DNA from: Acidobacteriota bacterium
Lineage (GTDB): Bacteria > Acidobacteriota > Blastocatellia > Pyrinomonadales > Pyrinomonadaceae
DNA: 64,000 bases
Direction: 5' to 3'
Assembly (NCBI GenBank): GCA_019639235.1
Contig: JAHBSG010000011.1
Location: 62,001-126,000 of the forward strand
The stretch's first letter is position 1; every line of letters starts with the position of its first letter. Shown one piece after another: positions 18,450-26,570 of the stretch. The notes under the pieces were generated by a model that saw nothing but the letters and a program-made list of their open reading frames with translations, did not search any database and was not told the DNA's origin. The translations under genes were made by a program, and so were the position numbers.

Positions 18450-19409
18450 TCAGTTGGCCGAGCCTCCGGTTGCCAGGTAGAGGACGGCCATTCGGACGGC
18501 GACGCCGTATTTTACCTGGTCGAGGATCAGCGAGCGGGAGCTGTCGGCAACCTCGGAGGCGATCTCGATGCCGCGGTTCATCGGACCGGGATGAAGCACG
18601 ATGGCGTCCTTTTTGGCAAGGTCGAGCCGGTCGTTGGTCAATCCATAATGCACGGCATATTCGCGAAGCGTCGGGAAATATGCCGAGTCCTGCCGCTCGC
18701 GTTGAATACGGAGGATCATCACGACATCGGCACCCTGGATAGCGTCCTCGACGTGGGGGCAAACTTGAAGAGATCTCTCGTCCCCACCGCCAGCGTCGAT
18801 AAAAAACTCAAAGTCCTTCGGCACAAGAGTTCCTGGGCCGGCGACGCGGACCTTGGCCCCGAGCTTCGTAAGCAAGTGGATATTTGACCGAGCTACGCGG
18901 CTGTGAAGGATATCGCCGACGATGGCGACCTCAAGCCCCTGTATCTTTTTCTTGTGCTCGCGGATGGTCATCGCGTCGAGCAGTGCCTGGGTCGGATGCT
19001 CGTTCGCACCGTCGCCGGCGTTGACGACGGCAGCCCGCGAAACCTTCGCTAGCTGGTGCGGAACGCCCGCCGAGCCGTGGCGAACGACGATGCAGTCCGG
19101 TTGCATCGCGTCAAGGTTCAACGCCGTATCGACCAGCGTTTCGCCCTTGCTAACACTCGAGGACGAAACGCTAATGTTCACCGCGTCCGCTGAAAGCCTC
19201 TTGGCGGCTAGTTCAAATGACGTGCGGGTGCGGGTCGAATTCTCAAAGAAAAGATTGATGACGGTCTTGCCACGTAGGGTCGGCACCTTTTTGATCTCGC
19301 GAGCATTTATCTCGCGAAAGTTCTCTGCGGTATCGAGAATGCCTCGAATGTCCGCTTCGGTTAATTCGCGGATACCCAAAAGGTCTCGTCGTCTATAGGG
19401 CTTGTCCAT
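18450..19409 (-). CDS. pyrB: Aspartate carbamoyltransferase catalytic subunit
   Basis: The enzyme condenses carbamoyl phosphate and aspartate, the committed step of pyrimidine synthesis. The protein has 319 residues, the normal length. The carbamoyl-phosphate site is [19 protein letters not shown] near residue 55, and [15 protein letters not shown] near 135 and [11 protein letters not shown] near 265 are conserved. ATG 19409 is preferred over the adjoining GTG. No pyrI is visible nearby. An intrinsic terminator separates it from pyrR. Confidence 0.95.
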   Translation of the reverse strand: MDKPYRRRDLLGIRELTEADIRGILDTAENFREINAREIKKVPTLRGKTVINLFFENSTRTRTSFELAAKRLSADAVNISVSSSSVSKGETLVDTALNLDAMQPDCIVVRHGSAGVPHQLAKVSRAAVVNAGDGANEHPTQALLDAMTIREHKKKIQGLEVAIVGDILHSRVARSNIHLLTKLGAKVRVAGPGTLVPKDFEFFIDAGGGDERSLQVCPHVEDAIQGADVVMILRIQRERQDSAYFPTLREYAVHYGLTNDRLDLAKKDAIVLHPGPMNRGIEIASEVADSSRSLILDQVKYGVAVRMAVLYLATGGSAN

Positions 19410-19440
19410 CACTCGCTATCGGTAAGCCAGAATAAAGGCT

Positions 19441-19470
19441 CAAAAAAAGCAAGGCCGCATGCCTTGCTTG
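19441..19470 (-). terminator. Intrinsic terminator between pyrR and pyrB
   Basis: Arms AAGCAAGGC (19447-19455) and GCCTTGCTT (19461-19469) are followed on the minus strand by a run of T. It lies between the pyrR stop (19474) and the pyrB start. The 61-base gap has no obvious room for a PyrR-binding antiterminator. Confidence 0.8.
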
Positions 19471-19473
19471 TTT

Positions 19474-20043
19474 CTATTCACTCGGCTTTTCAAAGATGCC
19501 GACGCCCTCGACCTCGTCGTACTCCTTGAGCATCACGCGGATTATCTCCGATTGCTTGGTCGGTACGGTCTTTCCGACAAAATCGGCCTGGATCGGCAGT
19601 TCACGGTGCTCGCGTCCGCGGTCGATGAGAACGGCAAGCTGCACCTTCCGCGGCCGCCCAAAGTCCATTAGCTGGTCGAGTGCGGCGCGTATTGTCCGGC
19701 CCGTGTAGAGCACGTCGTCAACCAGAACGATTATCTTGTCGTCGATGTCTGTATCGAGTTCCGTCCGATTTACGATCGGGCTTGCACCCACGGTCGAAAG
19801 ATCATCGCGGTAAAGCGTTATGTCGATGATGCCGAAAAGCGGCATCTCGCCCTCGATCTCGGCGATCTTATCCACAATACGTTCCGCGAGCGGCACGCCG
19901 CGACGCCGAATGCCGACAATGTAAACGTCCTTCGCGCCCTGATTTTCTTCAACTATTTCAGAGGCGAGCCGCGAGATCGCCCGTTTCATACGGGCAGAGT
20001 CCATTATGCGGGATTTTTCTGTCAGGCTTTTTTCGTCGGGCAT
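19474..20043 (-). CDS. pyrR: Bifunctional pyr operon regulator / uracil phosphoribosyltransferase
   Basis: PyrR senses UMP and, in Bacillus, attenuates the pyr operon; it also has weak UPRT activity. The 189-residue protein (ATG 20043) carries the PRPP-binding motif [20 protein letters not shown] near residue 110 and the N-terminal [14 protein letters not shown]. It lies upstream of pyrB in the same direction and divergent from pyrD. The likely promoter leaves almost no 5' leader, so classic leader attenuation upstream of pyrR looks unlikely. Confidence 0.93.
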   Translation of the reverse strand: MPDEKSLTEKSRIMDSARMKRAISRLASEIVEENQGAKDVYIVGIRRRGVPLAERIVDKIAEIEGEMPLFGIIDITLYRDDLSTVGASPIVNRTELDTDIDDKIIVLVDDVLYTGRTIRAALDQLMDFGRPRKVQLAVLIDRGREHRELPIQADFVGKTVPTKQSEIIRVMLKEYDEVEGVGIFEKPSE

Positions 20044-20052
20044 GCGATGCAA

Positions 20053-20081
20053 ATCGTAGCAGAGCATTGGTCAAAGTTCAA
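20053..20081 (-). promoter_or_regulatory. Sigma-70-type promoter for pyrR
   Basis: On the minus strand TTGAAC (20081-20076) and TACGAT (20058-20053) are 17 bases apart. The predicted start of transcription is within a few bases of ATG 20043, so the mRNA may be leaderless. Confidence 0.45.
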
Positions 20082-20119
20082 TCGTATCGGCCCGCGACGT
20101 GCTATTTGCGGCACGGCGT

Positions 20120-20148
20120 TTTTACTCAAGCCATCGGTCGGCTAATAT
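20120..20148 (+). promoter_or_regulatory. Candidate promoter for pyrD
   Basis: TTTTAC (20120-20125) and TAATAT (20143-20148) are 17 bases apart, just upstream of the preferred pyrD start at 20162. The -35 match is moderate. Confidence 0.35.
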
Positions 20149-20161
20149 GGGCGTTTACGCG

Positions 20162-21220
20162 ATGAGCGGAATTTTCGAAAAACTCTTGCGGCCTGCGCTT
20201 TTTCGCCTTCCGGCCGAGTCGGCCCATGACCTTGGGATGTGGGTTCTCCGAAAAGGCTTAGCTGATGGCCCCGGAGTTCTTGAATTTCCATCGCTCAAAA
20301 CACGCATTTTCGACCTTGATTTCGCCAATCCGCTCGGCATTGCGGCCGGATTCGATAAGAACGGTGTCGCCGTGTCGCAGATAGCACGGCTCGGATTTGG
20401 ATTCGTCGAGGTCGGGACAGTCACTCATAAGCCGCAGCCGGGGAACCCGAAGCCGCGGATGTTCCGGCTTCCGGCGGATAAGGCATTGATCAACCGGCTC
20501 GGGTTCAACAATGATGGTGCCGAAGCCGTCGCCCGGCGGTTAGGTCCGGTCGAGCGAACATGCGTGATCGGAGTAAATATAGGTAAGAACAAAGACGTGC
20601 CGAACGAGGAGGCTGTCGAGAACTATCTTGCCTCGTTCGACCTTTTGCAGCCCTTGGCCGATTACGTCGCCGTAAATATCTCTTCACCTAATACGCCGAA
20701 CCTGCGGGATCTGCAAAAAGGCGAAAACCTCGATGAACTGCTCGCGGCCCTTGAAGGCAGAAACGATGAGCTTGGGCCTAAGCCACTCTTGGTGAAGATC
20801 GCCCCGGATCTTTCCGATGGGGAGATCGAGGAAGCCGTTGCCGTTTGCCGCGGACGCCGCGTCGCGGGGATCATTGCGACGAACACCACCGTCTCGCGAG
20901 ACGGAGTTCGGTCGGCGAATTTGGCCTCGATCGGAGCAGGCGGCTTGAGCGGCCGTCCGCTGTTTGAGCGATCGAACGAGGTAATTCGGAAGATATTTCG
21001 CTATTCGGACGGCTCGCTTCCGATCATCGGTGTCGGTGGTATTTTCACGGCTGAGGACGCATTTGCGAAGGTCGCGGCCGGTGCGTCGCTGCTGCAGGCC
21101 TACACGGGTTTCGTTTATGGCGGGCCTTCATTTGCTTCCGATGTGCTTTACGGGCTTGCAGCGCTATTGGAGCACTATGATATCGGTCATCTTTCTGAAG
21201 CGGTCGGCCGCGATGTTTAG
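20162..21220 (+). CDS. pyrD: Dihydroorotate dehydrogenase (quinone), class 2
   Basis: A membrane-associated FMN enzyme that oxidises dihydroorotate with quinone. ATG 20162 aligns with class 2 N-termini (MSGIFEKLLRPALFRLPAESAHDLG), whose amphipathic helices bind the membrane; ATG 20147 is an alternative. Conserved features are FANPLGIAAGFDKNG near residue 55, GVNIGKNK, the catalytic-loop VNISSPNTPNLRDLQ, KIAPDL, and the FMN phosphate motif IIGVGGIFTAEDAF. It has 352 residues and is divergent from pyrR. Confidence 0.93.
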   Translation: MSGIFEKLLRPALFRLPAESAHDLGMWVLRKGLADGPGVLEFPSLKTRIFDLDFANPLGIAAGFDKNGVAVSQIARLGFGFVEVGTVTHKPQPGNPKPRMFRLPADKALINRLGFNNDGAEAVARRLGPVERTCVIGVNIGKNKDVPNEEAVENYLASFDLLQPLADYVAVNISSPNTPNLRDLQKGENLDELLAALEGRNDELGPKPLLVKIAPDLSDGEIEEAVAVCRGRRVAGIIATNTTVSRDGVRSANLASIGAGGLSGRPLFERSNEVIRKIFRYSDGSLPIIGVGGIFTAEDAFAKVAAGASLLQAYTGFVYGGPSFASDVLYGLAALLEHYDIGHLSEAVGRDV

Positions 21221-21325
21221 AGGCGGCCGATGGTTTGACACCGTTGCGTGTCCCGCTATAATTAAGGGTTTATCCCGTAGTGTGGGTCTTTCATTGGTTC
21301 AACTATTGGATCGCTATTTGATTAG

Positions 21326-21856
21326 ATGAAGATCGATGAGTCGATGCTCGGCACAGAGCCGCTTGAAATTCGCGAGGAGATTCCGGCGGATGATCTCGGG
21401 CTCGGAGAGGAAGCCGGGCTTACCATTGGAGAGCTTTCGTTCGAGGGTACGGCGTCCAAATTCGACCGCGGGATCCGGATCGCAGGTACGATAACAGGTT
21501 CTGTTAACGGGCCGTGTGCACGGTGTTTGGAAGCGTTTGATCGAGAGCTTTCGATATCGTTTCGGTCTGATTTTATTGAAGGCGAATATTTTAACGAGTC
21601 CGCAGAGGCCGAGGTCGGCCAAGATGATCTTGACGCGGATGTGCTTCCGGAAGGGCCGATCGATTTAGCAGAGGTTGTGCGCGAACAGATCATTCTCGCG
21701 GAACCGGAAAGGCAAGTTTGCGGGCCGGACTGCAAAGGGCTTTGCGGCAGTTGCGGAGCCAACCTGAACCTGGGCGAGTGCGGCTGCCGGGACGAGGCCA
21801 TCGACCCGAGATGGGAAGCACTGAAGAAATTGAAGAGCGAGATAAAAAATAAGTAG
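21326..21856 (+). CDS. DUF177 / YceD family protein
   Basis: A 176-residue protein, the usual partner upstream of rpmF in bacteria. The YceD family is linked to 23S rRNA accumulation. It has the typical CARCLEAF motif near residue 68 and an acidic C-terminus ending in a Cys cluster (CGPDCKGLCGSCGANLNLGECGC) that can bind zinc. It lies 14 bases before rpmF and is cotranscribed with the fab genes. Confidence 0.88.
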   Translation: MKIDESMLGTEPLEIREEIPADDLGLGEEAGLTIGELSFEGTASKFDRGIRIAGTITGSVNGPCARCLEAFDRELSISFRSDFIEGEYFNESAEAEVGQDDLDADVLPEGPIDLAEVVREQIILAEPERQVCGPDCKGLCGSCGANLNLGECGCRDEAIDPRWEALKKLKSEIKNK

Positions 21857-21870
21857 ACACTGAGGAAGTT

Positions 21871-22056
21871 ATGCCTAATCCAAAACGACGACATTCAAAA
21901 TCACGGACACGTCAGCGCCGTGCTCACGACGCCATCGCAACCCCGCAGTTTCAGACCGATAAAGAAACCGGCGAGGCTCGTATGCCGCACCGCATCGACC
22001 CGGCGACCGGAATGTACAAAGGGCGTCAGATCATAGATGTCAAAGACTCAGAATAG
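21871..22056 (+). CDS. rpmF: 50S ribosomal protein L32
   Basis: A 61-residue basic protein. The N-terminal MPNPKRRHSKSRTRQRRAHDA is diagnostic. The C-terminal half (MPHRIDPATGMYKGRQII) lacks the four zinc-binding cysteines, so this is the Cys-less form. The order YceD-rpmF followed by fatty-acid genes is a classic arrangement, here without plsX. Confidence 0.95.
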   Translation: MPNPKRRHSKSRTRQRRAHDAIATPQFQTDKETGEARMPHRIDPATGMYKGRQIIDVKDSE

Positions 22057-22096
22057 TCTTTGAAATTTTCAGAATTTTACGTTCTAATTCTTGCCA

Positions 22097-23083
22097 ATGT
22101 CTGAAATCAATGCGGGCATTCTCGGGATGGGTCATGCTTATCCGGAAGGTGTTCTAACGAACGCCGACCTGGAAAAGATCGTTGAAACCTCCGACGAATG
22201 GATCACCAGCCGAACCGGCATCAAGCAACGTCACAAGGCCAAGGAGAACGAATATACTTCGATGTTCGGGACCGCGGCCGCCAAGCAGGCACTGGAGCGC
22301 TCCGGACTTGAACCAACCGACATTGACCTGATCGTCTGCGCGACGACGACTCCGGACCAGATAATGCCCTCGACCGGGGCTTTGATCCAGGCACAGCTTG
22401 GAGCGACGAATGCGGCCGGGATGGACATTTTTGCGGCTTGCTCGGGTTTCATCTACGGCCTGACGATGGTCGAATCGATGATCAGGACCGGCCAGATCAA
22501 GTACGCGCTGGTGATCGGTGCCGAGGTCCTTACCAAATACGTTGACTACACCGATCGGACGACGTGCGTCATTTTCGGAGATGGTGCTGGAGCTGCGGTC
22601 GTCGGCCCGGTCGAAGCTCCGAAGGGAATCCTAGCCACCAAGATCCGTTCGGATGGCCGTTACGAAGAGCAGCTTTATGCTCCGGGCGGCGGCACCAAGC
22701 TCGGCACGACCCACGAGACCATCGACAACCGAATGCACTTCTTTAAGATGAAGGGCAACGAACTTTTCAAGGTTGCCGTGCGTTCGATGGCGGACATTTC
22801 CGCCGAAATGCTTGAGAAAGCAGGCTACACCGTGGACGACGTGAAGGTTGTGATACCGCACCAGGCAAATCAGCGGATCACCGATGCCGTCGCTTCGCGG
22901 CTCGGCGTGCCGGAAGAAAAGGTCTATTCGAACATCGCTGAACACGGAAATACTTCCTCGGCTTCGATACCTATCGCAATGGATGAATGTATCCAGTCGG
23001 GCCGGATCAAGGAAGGCGATCTTGTTTTGCTTACCGCGTTCGGCGGCGGAGTCACGTGGGGGGCTTCCGTAATTCGGTTCTAG
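22097..23083 (+). CDS. fabH: Beta-ketoacyl-ACP synthase III
   Basis: FabH starts fatty-acid synthesis by condensing acetyl-CoA with malonyl-ACP. The 328-residue protein has the complete triad: Cys in FAACSGFIYGL near residue 114, His in IPHQANQRI near 254 and Asn in EHGNTSSAS near 284. The C-terminal GGGVTWGASVIRF is typical. ATG 22097 is preferred to the upstream TTG. It directly follows rpmF and is 15 bases from fabD. Confidence 0.95.
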   Translation: MSEINAGILGMGHAYPEGVLTNADLEKIVETSDEWITSRTGIKQRHKAKENEYTSMFGTAAAKQALERSGLEPTDIDLIVCATTTPDQIMPSTGALIQAQLGATNAAGMDIFAACSGFIYGLTMVESMIRTGQIKYALVIGAEVLTKYVDYTDRTTCVIFGDGAGAAVVGPVEAPKGILATKIRSDGRYEEQLYAPGGGTKLGTTHETIDNRMHFFKMKGNELFKVAVRSMADISAEMLEKAGYTVDDVKVVIPHQANQRITDAVASRLGVPEEKVYSNIAEHGNTSSASIPIAMDECIQSGRIKEGDLVLLTAFGGGVTWGASVIRF

Positions 23084-23098
23084 TCTTCAGTTTGATCA

Positions 23099-24031
23099 AT
23101 GGCGAAGGTCGCGTTCATATTTCCGGGGCAGGGGAGCCAAACGGTCGGAATGGGCAAGGACCTGTTCGACAATTTCTCGGCTGCCCGCGAGGTCTTTGAA
23201 GAAGCCGACGAGGCACTAGGTTTTTCGCTTTCCGAAATGTGTTTTTCGGGCAGCGAGGAAGACCTTGCGATGACCGCCAACACGCAGCCGGCGATCCTGA
23301 CTACCTCGGTCGCCGCGTTTCGGTCGATGGAAGCCGAAGGTTTTGCGGCACCGGACTTTGTGGCGGGGCACAGCCTCGGTGAATATTCGGCACTTGTTGC
23401 AGCGGGTGTCTTAGGTTTTGCCGATGCTGTTCGAACCGTGCGTAAACGCGGGACGTATATGCAGGAAGCCGTCCCGGTAGGTGTTGGGGCGATGGCCGCG
23501 ATACTCGGAGCAGATGTCGAAACGGTTGAAGCTGCATGCGAAGACGCTGCCCAAGGCCAGGTCTGCAGCCCGGCAAACATCAACTCGCCATCGCAGATCG
23601 TGATCGCCGGCGATGCAGATGCGGTTGACAGAGCTTGTGAGCTCTTGAAGGAACGCGGAGCGAAGCGTGCCGTAAAATTGAATGTTTCGGCCCCGTTCCA
23701 CTGCTCGCTGATGATGCCGGCCCAAGAAAGATTGGAACAAGACCTTAGGGCTTTGCGATATGCCGGTTTCCGGTTCCCGATAGTGCATAATGTCGATGCG
23801 GCGATTAACTCGGATGAAACGCGTGTTTGCGATGCTCTCACGCAGCAGGTTTCCGGTCCGGTAAAATGGCTGCAATCTGTGTGGGAACTGAAAACTCAAG
23901 GTGTGGAGACAGTTGTTGAGGTCGGTGCGGGCAAGGTCCTTTCGGGCCTCGTTCGTCAGATCGACCGGGACGTTCGCTGTTTGAACGTTGAGAATTCTGA
24001 GAGTTTAAGAAATACTAAGGAAACGCTATAA
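23099..24031 (+). CDS. fabD: Malonyl-CoA:ACP transacylase
   Basis: It transfers malonyl from CoA to ACP. The 310-residue protein has the N-terminal [15 protein letters not shown], the nucleophile Ser in [10 protein letters not shown] near residue 92, the active-site Arg in [11 protein letters not shown] and His in SAPFHCSLM near 200. It sits between fabH and acpP; fabG, often found between fabD and acpP, is absent. Confidence 0.95.
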   Translation: MAKVAFIFPGQGSQTVGMGKDLFDNFSAAREVFEEADEALGFSLSEMCFSGSEEDLAMTANTQPAILTTSVAAFRSMEAEGFAAPDFVAGHSLGEYSALVAAGVLGFADAVRTVRKRGTYMQEAVPVGVGAMAAILGADVETVEAACEDAAQGQVCSPANINSPSQIVIAGDADAVDRACELLKERGAKRAVKLNVSAPFHCSLMMPAQERLEQDLRALRYAGFRFPIVHNVDAAINSDETRVCDALTQQVSGPVKWLQSVWELKTQGVETVVEVGAGKVLSGLVRQIDRDVRCLNVENSESLRNTKETL

Positions 24032-24042
24032 AAGGAGAAGAT

Positions 24043-24279
24043 ATGTCAGAAGTTCAGGATAAGATCAAACAGATCATCGTAGATGAATTGGGTGTGGACG
24101 AAGCGGAAGTTACGGAGAACGCCCGCTTTATCGAAGACCTCGGTGCCGACTCGCTCGACCTGGTCGAACTCGTCATGCGTTTTGAAGAAGAGTTTGACAT
24201 CGAGATCCCGGATGAAGACGCTGAGAAGATCCAGAGCGTCCGGGATGCTTACGCATACGTCGAACAGCACAAGGGCTAG
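24043..24279 (+). CDS. acpP: Acyl carrier protein
   Basis: A 78-residue acidic protein. The phosphopantetheine attachment Ser is Ser37 in [13 protein letters not shown] strong AGGAGA ribosome site precedes the start. The stop codon abuts the left heptamer array of the element that separates it from fabF. Confidence 0.97.
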   Translation: MSEVQDKIKQIIVDELGVDEAEVTENARFIEDLGADSLDLVELVMRFEEEFDIEIPDEDAEKIQSVRDAYAYVEQHKG

Positions 24280-24456
24280 TTATCAGTTGTCGGTGGCCGG
24301 TTCTCAGTTCGTTCCGGCCGCCGATGTTTTTTTGTTTGTGCCATATTTCGTGGCGAGGCCGGGCTTTGAAAAAGTTTTGAGGCCGGCACATTGGTCAATA
24401 GATCCGGGAAAAGTGCGGGCATTCAGGTCTGACGACTGGCCACTGACCTCTGACCA
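24280..24456. repeat. ORF-less element with inverted terminal heptamer arrays
   Basis: The left end (24280-24307) reads as four heptamers TTATCAG TTGTCGG TGGCCGG TTCTCAG. The right end (24429-24456), read on the minus strand, gives TGGTCAG AGGTCAG TGGCCAG TCGTCAG. The two arrays are inverted relative to each other and have the same length. The 121-base interior has no credible ORF. It fills the acpP-fabF gap and matches the design of the element at 57065-57492. A MITE-like insertion is inferred. Confidence 0.65.
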
Positions 24457-24465
24457 CTGAAGCAT

Positions 24466-25710
24466 ATGAAACGTCGAGTTGTAGTAACCGGGGTCGGGCT
24501 CGTCACGCCGATCGGCAATGACGTTCCGACCACCTGGAACGGCTTGATGAACGGTGCCAACGGTGCCGACTATATCAAGAAGTTTGACACTGAGAATTTC
24601 TCGGTAAAGTTCGCCTGCGAGGTGAAGGACTTCGATCCGCTCAGCTTTCTCGATAAGAAGGAAGCTCGACGGATGGGGGCGTTTACGCATTTCGCCCTTG
24701 CTGCCTCGGACGAGGCGATGAAGCACAGCGGGCTGGTAATCGACGAGACGAACGCTGAGATGATCGGAACATATATCAGTTCCGGCATCGGCGACTTCTG
24801 GGCGATCGAACGCGAACACGAAAAGCTCTTGAACTCTGGGCCGGACCGCGTTTCGCCGTTCTTTATCGTCTCGGCGATAGTTAACCTCGCGGCCGGAAAC
24901 GTCTCGATACGGCACGGTGCAAAGGGACCAAACTCGGCGACCGCGACCGCCTGTTCGGCCGGTGCTCATGCGATCGGCGACAGCTTCAGGATAATCGAAC
25001 GCGGTGACGCGGATGCGATGATCTGCGGTGGTGCGGAAAGTGCGATCACGCCGATGTCCGTCGCCGGTTTTGCCTCGATGCGGGCTCTTTCGACCCGCAA
25101 CGACGACCCGCGGCGGGCGTCGCGTCCGTTCGATGCTGAACGCGATGGATTCGTCATCGGCGAGGGAGCCGGGATCATGATCCTCGAGGAACTCGAGTTC
25201 GCAAAAGCCCGGGGAGCTAACATCATCGCGGAAATCGTCGGCTACGGAATGAGCGGCGATGCCTTCCACGTAACGATGCCTGACGAGACGGGTTCGGGGG
25301 CTATCCGCGTAATGCAGAGGGCGATAAAAGACGCCGGCATCTCGCCGGAGCAGATCGGTTATGTGAACGCCCATGGAACCTCTACGCCGTATAACGACAA
25401 GTTCGAGTCGCTGGCGATCAAGCAGGTCTTTGGCGAGCACGCAAAGAACGGGCTTGCGGTCAGCTCGACAAAGTCGATGACCGGCCATGCCCTCGGAGCT
25501 GCCGGCGGCATCGAGGCGGTTTTCTCGGCCCTCGCGATCAAGGAAGGGAAGCTTCCGCCGACCATCAACTACGAATTCCCGGATCCGGAATGCGATCTCG
25601 ACTATATTCCGAACGAGGCTCGCGAAACGCAGGTGGAATATGCCCTTTCGAACAGCTTCGGCTTCGGCGGCACGAATGCGTGTTTGATATTTAAGCGTTA
25701 CGACGGATAG
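24466..25710 (+). CDS. fabF: Beta-ketoacyl-ACP synthase II
   Basis: The elongating condensing enzyme, 414 residues. The triad is present: Cys in ATACSAGAHAI near residue 163, His in NAHGTSTPYND near 302 and His in TKSMTGHALGAAGG near 340. The N-terminal RRVVVTGVGLVTPIGND and C-terminal NSFGFGGTNACLIF are typical. The heptamer element ends about ten bases before the ATG, and no convincing ribosome site is left. Confidence 0.95.
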   Translation: MKRRVVVTGVGLVTPIGNDVPTTWNGLMNGANGADYIKKFDTENFSVKFACEVKDFDPLSFLDKKEARRMGAFTHFALAASDEAMKHSGLVIDETNAEMIGTYISSGIGDFWAIEREHEKLLNSGPDRVSPFFIVSAIVNLAAGNVSIRHGAKGPNSATATACSAGAHAIGDSFRIIERGDADAMICGGAESAITPMSVAGFASMRALSTRNDDPRRASRPFDAERDGFVIGEGAGIMILEELEFAKARGANIIAEIVGYGMSGDAFHVTMPDETGSGAIRVMQRAIKDAGISPEQIGYVNAHGTSTPYNDKFESLAIKQVFGEHAKNGLAVSSTKSMTGHALGAAGGIEAVFSALAIKEGKLPPTINYEFPDPECDLDYIPNEARETQVEYALSNSFGFGGTNACLIFKRYDG

Positions 25711-25718
25711 TAATTTAC

Positions 25719-25754
25719 GCGTTCCGGCTCGATTGAGGCCGGGACGCTTTTCTT
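25719..25754 (+). terminator. Intrinsic terminator after fabF
   Basis: Ten-base arms (25719-25728 and 25738-25747, one G-U pair) are followed by TTTT. The loop carries the -35 hexamer of the etfBA promoter, so the two signals overlap. Confidence 0.75.
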
Positions 25755-25761
25755 GTATTAT
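25733..25761 (+). promoter_or_regulatory. Promoter of etfBA
   Basis: TTGAGG (25733-25738) and TATTAT (25756-25761) are exactly 17 bases apart. The predicted transcription start falls in the adjoining palindrome. Confidence 0.6.
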
Positions 25762-25781
25762 CTGAATGAATACTCATTCAG
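25762..25781. promoter_or_regulatory. FadR/YsiA-like operator at etfBA promoter
   Basis: The 18-base core TGAATGAATACTCATTCA (25763-25780), extended by one C/G pair on each side, fits the operator consensus I recall for the Bacillus subtilis TetR-family repressor FadR (YsiA), TGAATGAMTANTCATTCA. It begins directly after the -10 hexamer, where a bound repressor would block transcription. In Bacillus, etfBA belongs to that regulon. Confidence 0.7.
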
Positions 25782-25793
25782 CATCAAACTTAT

Positions 25794-26570
25794 ATGAAGA
25801 TAATCGTTTTGATGAAACAGGTCGCGAATAAGGACGCTGTCCTTCGCATCGGGCCTGACGAAAAATGGATCAACGAGACGGACATCGCTATGCAGACGAA
25901 CGAGTCTGACGGTTACGCTCTTGAGGAGGCTCTTCGGCTTAAAGAGGCCAAGGGTGAGGGCGAGGTTGTCGTTTGTACGCTCGGGCCGCAATCGGCAAAG
26001 ACCGTGATAAAGGACGCTCTCGCACGCGGTGCTGACCGGGCGATTCACGTTGTAGTTGACGATGCGAACAAGCTATCGCCATACCAGATCGCGAAGGCGA
26101 TCGCCGACGCGATTCGTGACGAGAATCCCGATCTTGTTTTCACCGGCCTGCAGTCTGACGATGCGAGCTATGGCCAGACAGGCGTCGTGCTCGCCGAACT
26201 GCTCGGCATCCCGCACGGCACGATCGTTATCGAGGTTGACCGCGGCAGCCTTGGCGAAAGCCTCCGGATCAAGCGTGAGCTCGAAAGCGGCTGGTATCAG
26301 TGGTTCAACTACAAGCTTCCGGCCCTGTTCACTATTCAGTCCGGTATCTCGCAGATCCGCTATGCATCGCTAAAGGGCATTATGGCTGCGAAGAAAAAAG
26401 AGATCCGCGATGTAACGCCTGCCATCGAGGCCTTTGCGGGCGGACAGGCGATCCAAAAGGTATATATGCCGCTTAAGACAAAACAGACGCAGATGCTCGG
26501 CAATGGCGACGCCAAAGCGGGAGCGGTCGAGTTGGTCGAAAAACTCAAGACGGAGGTGCGAGCAATATGA
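25794..26570 (+). CDS. etfB: Electron transfer flavoprotein subunit beta
   Basis: The beta subunit of ETF, which takes electrons from acyl-CoA dehydrogenases. It has 258 residues with the AMP-binding fold. Typical segments are MKIIVLMKQVANKD, TNESDGYALEEALRLKE and the ETF-beta signature region VFTGLQSDDASYGQTGVVLAELLGIP. The stop overlaps the etfA start by four bases. It is the first gene behind the FadR-like operator. Confidence 0.95.
   Translation: MKIIVLMKQVANKDAVLRIGPDEKWINETDIAMQTNESDGYALEEALRLKEAKGEGEVVVCTLGPQSAKTVIKDALARGADRAIHVVVDDANKLSPYQIAKAIADAIRDENPDLVFTGLQSDDASYGQTGVVLAELLGIPHGTIVIEVDRGSLGESLRIKRELESGWYQWFNYKLPALFTIQSGISQIRYASLKGIMAAKKKEIRDVTPAIEAFAGGQAIQKVYMPLKTKQTQMLGNGDAKAGAVELVEKLKTEVRAI

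Noticed and set aside
24304..25488. 394-codon open frame antisense to fabF
   Set aside because: Fully covered by fabF with an intact catalytic triad; an Arg-rich shadow.
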